In this document: positions 7,224 to 10,180 of the stretch, piece after piece | Layout: each line of letters begins with the position of its first letter | Position numbering within the stretch: the first letter of the stretch is position 1 | Assembly: GCA_027041035.1 (NCBI GenBank) | Contig: JALULB010000105.1 | Span: forward strand, 1 to 10,180 | Direction of reading: 5' to 3' | DNA length: 10,180 bases | Origin: Sedimenticola sp. | GTDB lineage: Bacteria; Pseudomonadota; Gammaproteobacteria; Chromatiales; Chromatiaceae | Made by a program: the position numbers and the translations under genes | The notes under the pieces: generated by a model | What the model saw: only the letters and a program-made list of their open reading frames with translations | Database searches by the model: none | What the model was told of the DNA's origin: nothing

Positions 7224-7607
7224 TCAATCGACGGCGTTATCCTCCGCTAGCGGACGATCGACCAACTCGACATAGGCCATTGGCGCCTTGTCACCGGGGC
7301 GATACCCGCATTTCAGAATGCGCAGATAGCCGCCGGGGCGCGAATCATAGCGCGGGCCGAGCTCGTTGAACAGTTTTCCGACTACCGATGCATCACGCAG
7401 GCGACTGAAAGCCAAGCGCCTTTTCGCGACGCTATCGGTCTTGGCCATGGTGATCAGAGGCTCCGCGACGCGCCGCAGTTCCTTTGCCTTCGGCAACGTG
7501 GTTTTGATCAACTCATGCTGAAACAGCGAGCACGCCATATTCCGAAACATGGCTTTTCTGTGGCTGCTGTTACGGTTCAATTGACGTCCGGACTTGCGGT
7601 GACGCAT
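7224..7607 (-). CDS. rplQ: 50S ribosomal protein L17
   Basis: The 127-residue protein has the full bacterial L17 pattern: [20 protein letters not shown] at the N-terminus, [22 protein letters not shown] and the terminal [18 protein letters not shown] block. Length equals that of E. coli L17. L17 sits near the peptide exit tunnel of the large subunit. The start is supported by AGGAAG seven bases upstream (7615-7620). It is the last gene of the alpha operon, 77 bases after rpoA, and is followed by the operon terminator. Confidence 0.99.
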   Translation of the reverse strand: MRHRKSGRQLNRNSSHRKAMFRNMACSLFQHELIKTTLPKAKELRRVAEPLITMAKTDSVAKRRLAFSRLRDASVVGKLFNELGPRYDSRPGGYLRILKCGYRPGDKAPMAYVELVDRPLAEDNAVD

Positions 7608-7684
7608 GGATCGACTTCCTAATTCAGTGTTAAATCAAAATGAATGCACCGCGGCGCGGCAGCATGCTCAATGGGCCGACATCA

Positions 7685-8686
7685 TCAACCAGACGCGGCT
7701 TCACCCATATTCTCTGGAGGCCAATTCTCCAGCCTGACGCCTAGCGACAAACCGCGAGTGGCGAGTACATCCTTGATCTCGGCGAGGGATTTTTTCCCAA
7801 GATTGGGCGTCTTGAGCAGTTCGACCTCGGTGCGCTGGATCAGATCCCCGATAAGAAATATGCTTTCCGCCTTGAGACAATTCGCCGAACGCACGGTCAG
7901 TTCGAGATCATCGACCGGGCGCAGGAGAATCGGATCGATCTGCGATTCCTCGATCGCCACAGGCGCTTCGAATGTCGTGGTCTGATCCAGCAGGACGAAC
8001 GCGGAAAGCTGATCCTGCAGAATCGTCGCCGCCAGGCGAATTGCATCCTCGGCACCGACGGTTCCGTCGGTTTCGATATCGATCACCAGTCTATCCAGGT
8101 CCGTACGCTGTTCCAGGCGCGCGGCTTCCACCGCGTAAGAAACACGTCGAACCGGGCTGAACGATGCGTCCAACTGAAGTCGCCCAATAGGCCGATCCTC
8201 GCCTGCGGCACTCTCGCGCGCATTGGCGGCTTCATAGCCGCGCCCGCGTACCACTTTCAGGTTCATGCTGAAATCGACATCCTTATTCAGATGCGCGACC
8301 ACATGATCCGGATTGGCGACCTCGACATCGTGCCCCACGGCAATGTCTCCAGCGGTGACCGCGCCCGGCCCTTTCTTACTCAACGAGAGAACCGCCTCAT
8401 CCTTCGCGTTCAAACTCAACGCGACCTCTTTGAGGTTCAGGATAATGGCGAGAACGTCCTCTTGAACCCCTTCGATCGATGAATATTCATGCAGGACGCC
8501 TTCGATCTCGGCCTCGACGATCGCCGAACCCGGCATCGAGGACAATAGGATACGTCGCAACGAATTACCCAGCGTATGACCGAACCCGCGCTCTAGCGGC
8601 TCAAGCGAGACCCGCGAGCGCGTCGCCGTGACCGTCTCGACATTGACGATACGCGGCTTAAGGAAATCAGTTACTGAATCCGCCAT
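7685..8686 (-). CDS. rpoA: DNA-directed RNA polymerase subunit alpha
   Basis: The 333-residue protein is the alpha subunit that dimerises to nucleate RNA polymerase assembly and contacts UP elements and activators. The N-terminal domain (about 1-235) shows [21 protein letters not shown] and the SSMPG loop. A flexible linker leads to the C-terminal domain (about 250-325), with [20 protein letters not shown] and the helix-hairpin-helix [16 protein letters not shown]. Arg266 in RSANCLKAE corresponds to E. coli Arg265, the key UP-element contact. Length is four residues more than E. coli. The start is preceded by AAGGAT; rpsD ends only 10 bases upstream, so translation of the two is probably coupled. 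Confidence 0.99.
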   Translation of the reverse strand: MADSVTDFLKPRIVNVETVTATRSRVSLEPLERGFGHTLGNSLRRILLSSMPGSAIVEAEIEGVLHEYSSIEGVQEDVLAIILNLKEVALSLNAKDEAVLSLSKKGPGAVTAGDIAVGHDVEVANPDHVVAHLNKDVDFSMNLKVVRGRGYEAANARESAAGEDRPIGRLQLDASFSPVRRVSYAVEAARLEQRTDLDRLVIDIETDGTVGAEDAIRLAATILQDQLSAFVLLDQTTTFEAPVAIEESQIDPILLRPVDDLELTVRSANCLKAESIFLIGDLIQRTEVELLKTPNLGKKSLAEIKDVLATRGLSLGVRLENWPPENMGEAASG

Positions 8687-8696
8687 TTCTCAATCC

Positions 8697-9317
8697 TTAC
8701 TTGGAGTAGAATTCAACGATCAAATGCTCGTTGATTTCAGCCGGCAGGTCGGCCCGGTCGGGAATACGCTTGTAGACGCCGCTCATCGCCTTGGAATCCA
8801 CTTCGAGCCACTCCGGAAATCCGTATTGCTCCGCCAAGGAGATCGCATTCTGTATGCGAACCTGCTTGCGCGCCTTCTCCCGCACGGAAACGGTATCTTC
8901 CGGCTTGACCTGGTAGGAAGCCACGTTGACGATCTTTCCATTGACTTCGATCGCCTTGTGGCTGACCAGTTGACGCGCTTCTGAGCGCGTGCTGCCGAAG
9001 CCCATGCGATACGCCACGTTATCCAGCCTGTTTTCCAACAACTGCAACAGGTTCTCGCCGGTCGCGCCTTTCTCCTGCGCGGCGCGCTTATAATAGTTGC
9101 GGAACTGCTTTTCCATGACGCCGTACATCCGACGTACCTTCTGTTTTTCTCGCAACTGGACGCCATAATCAGAAAGACGGCGGCGCCGGTCCGTGCTTTG
9201 CCCGGGCGTCTTCTCCATATTGCATTTGGAGTCGATGGAACGCACCCGGCTCTTCAGGTACAGATCGGTACCTTCGCGGCGACTGAGCTTGCACTTTGGT
9301 CCAATATATCTAGCCAT
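8697..9317 (-). CDS. rpsD: 30S ribosomal protein S4
   Basis: The 206-residue protein is a full-length S4, a primary 16S rRNA binder that helps start assembly of the small subunit. It begins [20 protein letters not shown], includes [19 protein letters not shown] and the RNA-binding S4 domain (about 95-160) with [27 protein letters not shown], and ends [18 protein letters not shown] lies eight bases before the start. It is 15 bases after rpsK and 10 before rpoA. In E. coli S4 represses translation of the alpha operon by binding the rpsM leader; the same may apply here, but the leader is mostly outside the window. Confidence 0.99.
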   Translation of the reverse strand: MARYIGPKCKLSRREGTDLYLKSRVRSIDSKCNMEKTPGQSTDRRRRLSDYGVQLREKQKVRRMYGVMEKQFRNYYKRAAQEKGATGENLLQLLENRLDNVAYRMGFGSTRSEARQLVSHKAIEVNGKIVNVASYQVKPEDTVSVREKARKQVRIQNAISLAEQYGFPEWLEVDSKAMSGVYKRIPDRADLPAEINEHLIVEFYSK

Positions 9318-9332
9318 AACTTCTACTCCCGA

Positions 9333-9722
9333 TCAGACGCGACGTTTCTTGGGCGGACGACAACCATTGTGGGGGATCGGCGTCACATCGGAGATACTGG
9401 TAATCTTGAAACCAGCGTTATTCAGCGCGCGAACAGCCGATTCACGCCCGGGACCCGGACCTTTCACCCGCACATCCAGATTCTGCATGCCATACTCCTT
9501 CGCCCGTTGGCCCACGCGATCAGCGGCCACCTGAGCGGCAAACGGGGTGCTCTTGCGTGAACCGCGAAAGCCGGAACCACCCGCTGTCGCCCACGCAAGC
9601 GCGTTACCCTGGCGGTCGGTAATCATGATGATCGTGTTATTGAACGACGCGTGAACGTGCGCAACACCATCGCTAATGGATTTTTTGACCTTTTTCTTGG
9701 AACGGGTCGGAGTCTTAGCCAT
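9333..9722 (-). CDS. rpsK: 30S ribosomal protein S11
   Basis: The 129-residue protein is S11, part of the small-subunit platform near the mRNA exit. Recognisable blocks are [60 protein letters not shown] and the C-terminal [20 protein letters not shown]. Length equals that of E. coli S11. The ribosome binding site is weak (AAGG about 11 bases before the ATG), so translation may depend on coupling with rpsM, which ends 40 bases upstream. Confidence 0.99.
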   Translation of the reverse strand: MAKTPTRSKKKVKKSISDGVAHVHASFNNTIIMITDRQGNALAWATAGGSGFRGSRKSTPFAAQVAADRVGQRAKEYGMQNLDVRVKGPGPGRESAVRALNNAGFKITSISDVTPIPHNGCRPPKKRRV

Positions 9723-9762
9723 AGTAACTGGAGCCTTAACTGAATACTGTGTGAATTAGGAT

Positions 9763-10119
9763 TTACTTGCGAATCGGCCGGCGCGGGCCTTTGCGGGTAC
9801 GCGCGTTGGTCCGCGTACGCTGCCCCCGCAGAGGCAAGCCTCGGCGATGGCGAATCCCGCGATTACAGCCAAGATCCATCAGACGCTTGATATTCATGGA
9901 GACATCGCGACGCAGATCGCCTTCTACGGTGTAGTTCGCAACCGCGCCGCGAATTGCTTCCAGCTCGCCCTCGGACAGATCCTGGATACGCGTGCTGGGC
10001 TCGATTCCGGCCGCTTTGCATATCTCCGCGGAACGCGTGGGACCAATACCATAGATGGCGGTCAAGGCAATGATCGCGTGCTTACGGTCTGGTACGTTGA
10101 CACCTGCAATACGTGCCAT
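9763..10119 (-). CDS. rpsM: 30S ribosomal protein S13
   Basis: The 118-residue protein is S13, in the head of the small subunit, where it contacts P-site tRNA and the B1 bridge. It starts [20 protein letters not shown], has the helix-two-turn-helix [17 protein letters not shown], and ends in the basic [19 protein letters not shown]...RPIRK tail. Length equals that of E. coli S13. AGGAG six bases before the ATG supports the start. It is the first gene of the alpha operon as seen in this window. Confidence 0.99.
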   Translation of the reverse strand: MARIAGVNVPDRKHAIIALTAIYGIGPTRSAEICKAAGIEPSTRIQDLSEGELEAIRGAVANYTVEGDLRRDVSMNIKRLMDLGCNRGIRHRRGLPLRGQRTRTNARTRKGPRRPIRK

Positions 10120-10180
10120 GAATAACTCCTAACTGATTAGCGTGTAACCGCTTTAGCGAAACGGTCAACTATACAAAGAA
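10120..10180 (-). promoter_or_regulatory. Leader region upstream of rpsM (cut by window edge)
   Basis: These 61 bases carry the rpsM ribosome binding site AGGAG and, further up, a short imperfect stem (ACCG paired with CGGT around 10147-10165). No C-terminal coding sequence of rpmJ, often found just upstream of rpsM, is visible. In E. coli this leader binds S4 for feedback control. I cannot test that with the little sequence present. Confidence 0.3.

Noticed and set aside
1..10180. CRISPR array, tRNA, rRNA, prophage or defence genes
   Set aside because: No regularly spaced direct repeats, no tRNA-like cloverleaf, and no such protein families were seen; coding capacity is taken up by recognised genes.

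Overview
The window is a compact, GC-rich chromosomal segment from a member of the Gammaproteobacteria. Support comes from a close RhlB homologue, a YajR-type transporter with its C-terminal extra domain, a 942-residue UvrA colinear with the E. coli protein, and the gene order rpsM-rpsK-rpsD-rpoA-rplQ of the alpha ribosomal operon. I cannot name the genus. There is no phage, CRISPR array, tRNA, rRNA or defence system that I can see.

Left third (1-2886): the 3' part of an RhlB-like DEAD-box RNA helicase is followed at once by a small cysteine-rich YkgJ-family protein, probably starting at a TTG just after the helicase stop. That gene converges on, and overlaps by 7 bases, the end of a YajR-type major facilitator transporter on the minus strand.

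Middle (2887-5810): a 95-base divergent intergenic region separates the transporter from uvrA on the plus strand. UvrA has both ATPase modules and both zinc modules intact. No canonical LexA box was found ahead of it.

Accessory part (5811-7223): a minus-strand gene for a SAM hydroxide adenosyltransferase (DUF62) family protein sits between uvrA and the alpha operon. Three unrelated inverted-repeat structures surround it. The first is a 159-base transposase-free palindromic element with a CTAG target duplication, lying between uvrA and the DUF62 gene; it supplies that gene's last codons and stop. The second is a 165-base palindrome with 20-base perfect ends. The third is a 64-base nested hairpin just upstream of the DUF62 gene. 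This is the most unusual part of the window.

Right third (7125-10180): the alpha operon lies on the minus strand, with S13, S11, S4, RNA polymerase alpha and L17 in the standard order. It ends in a clear Rho-independent terminator. The window edge cuts the leader upstream of rpsM.

Most genes are housekeeping: RNA turnover, nucleotide excision repair, translation and transcription. The novelty is in how small non-autonomous elements have remodelled the uvrA-rplQ interval, not in a new multi-gene system.
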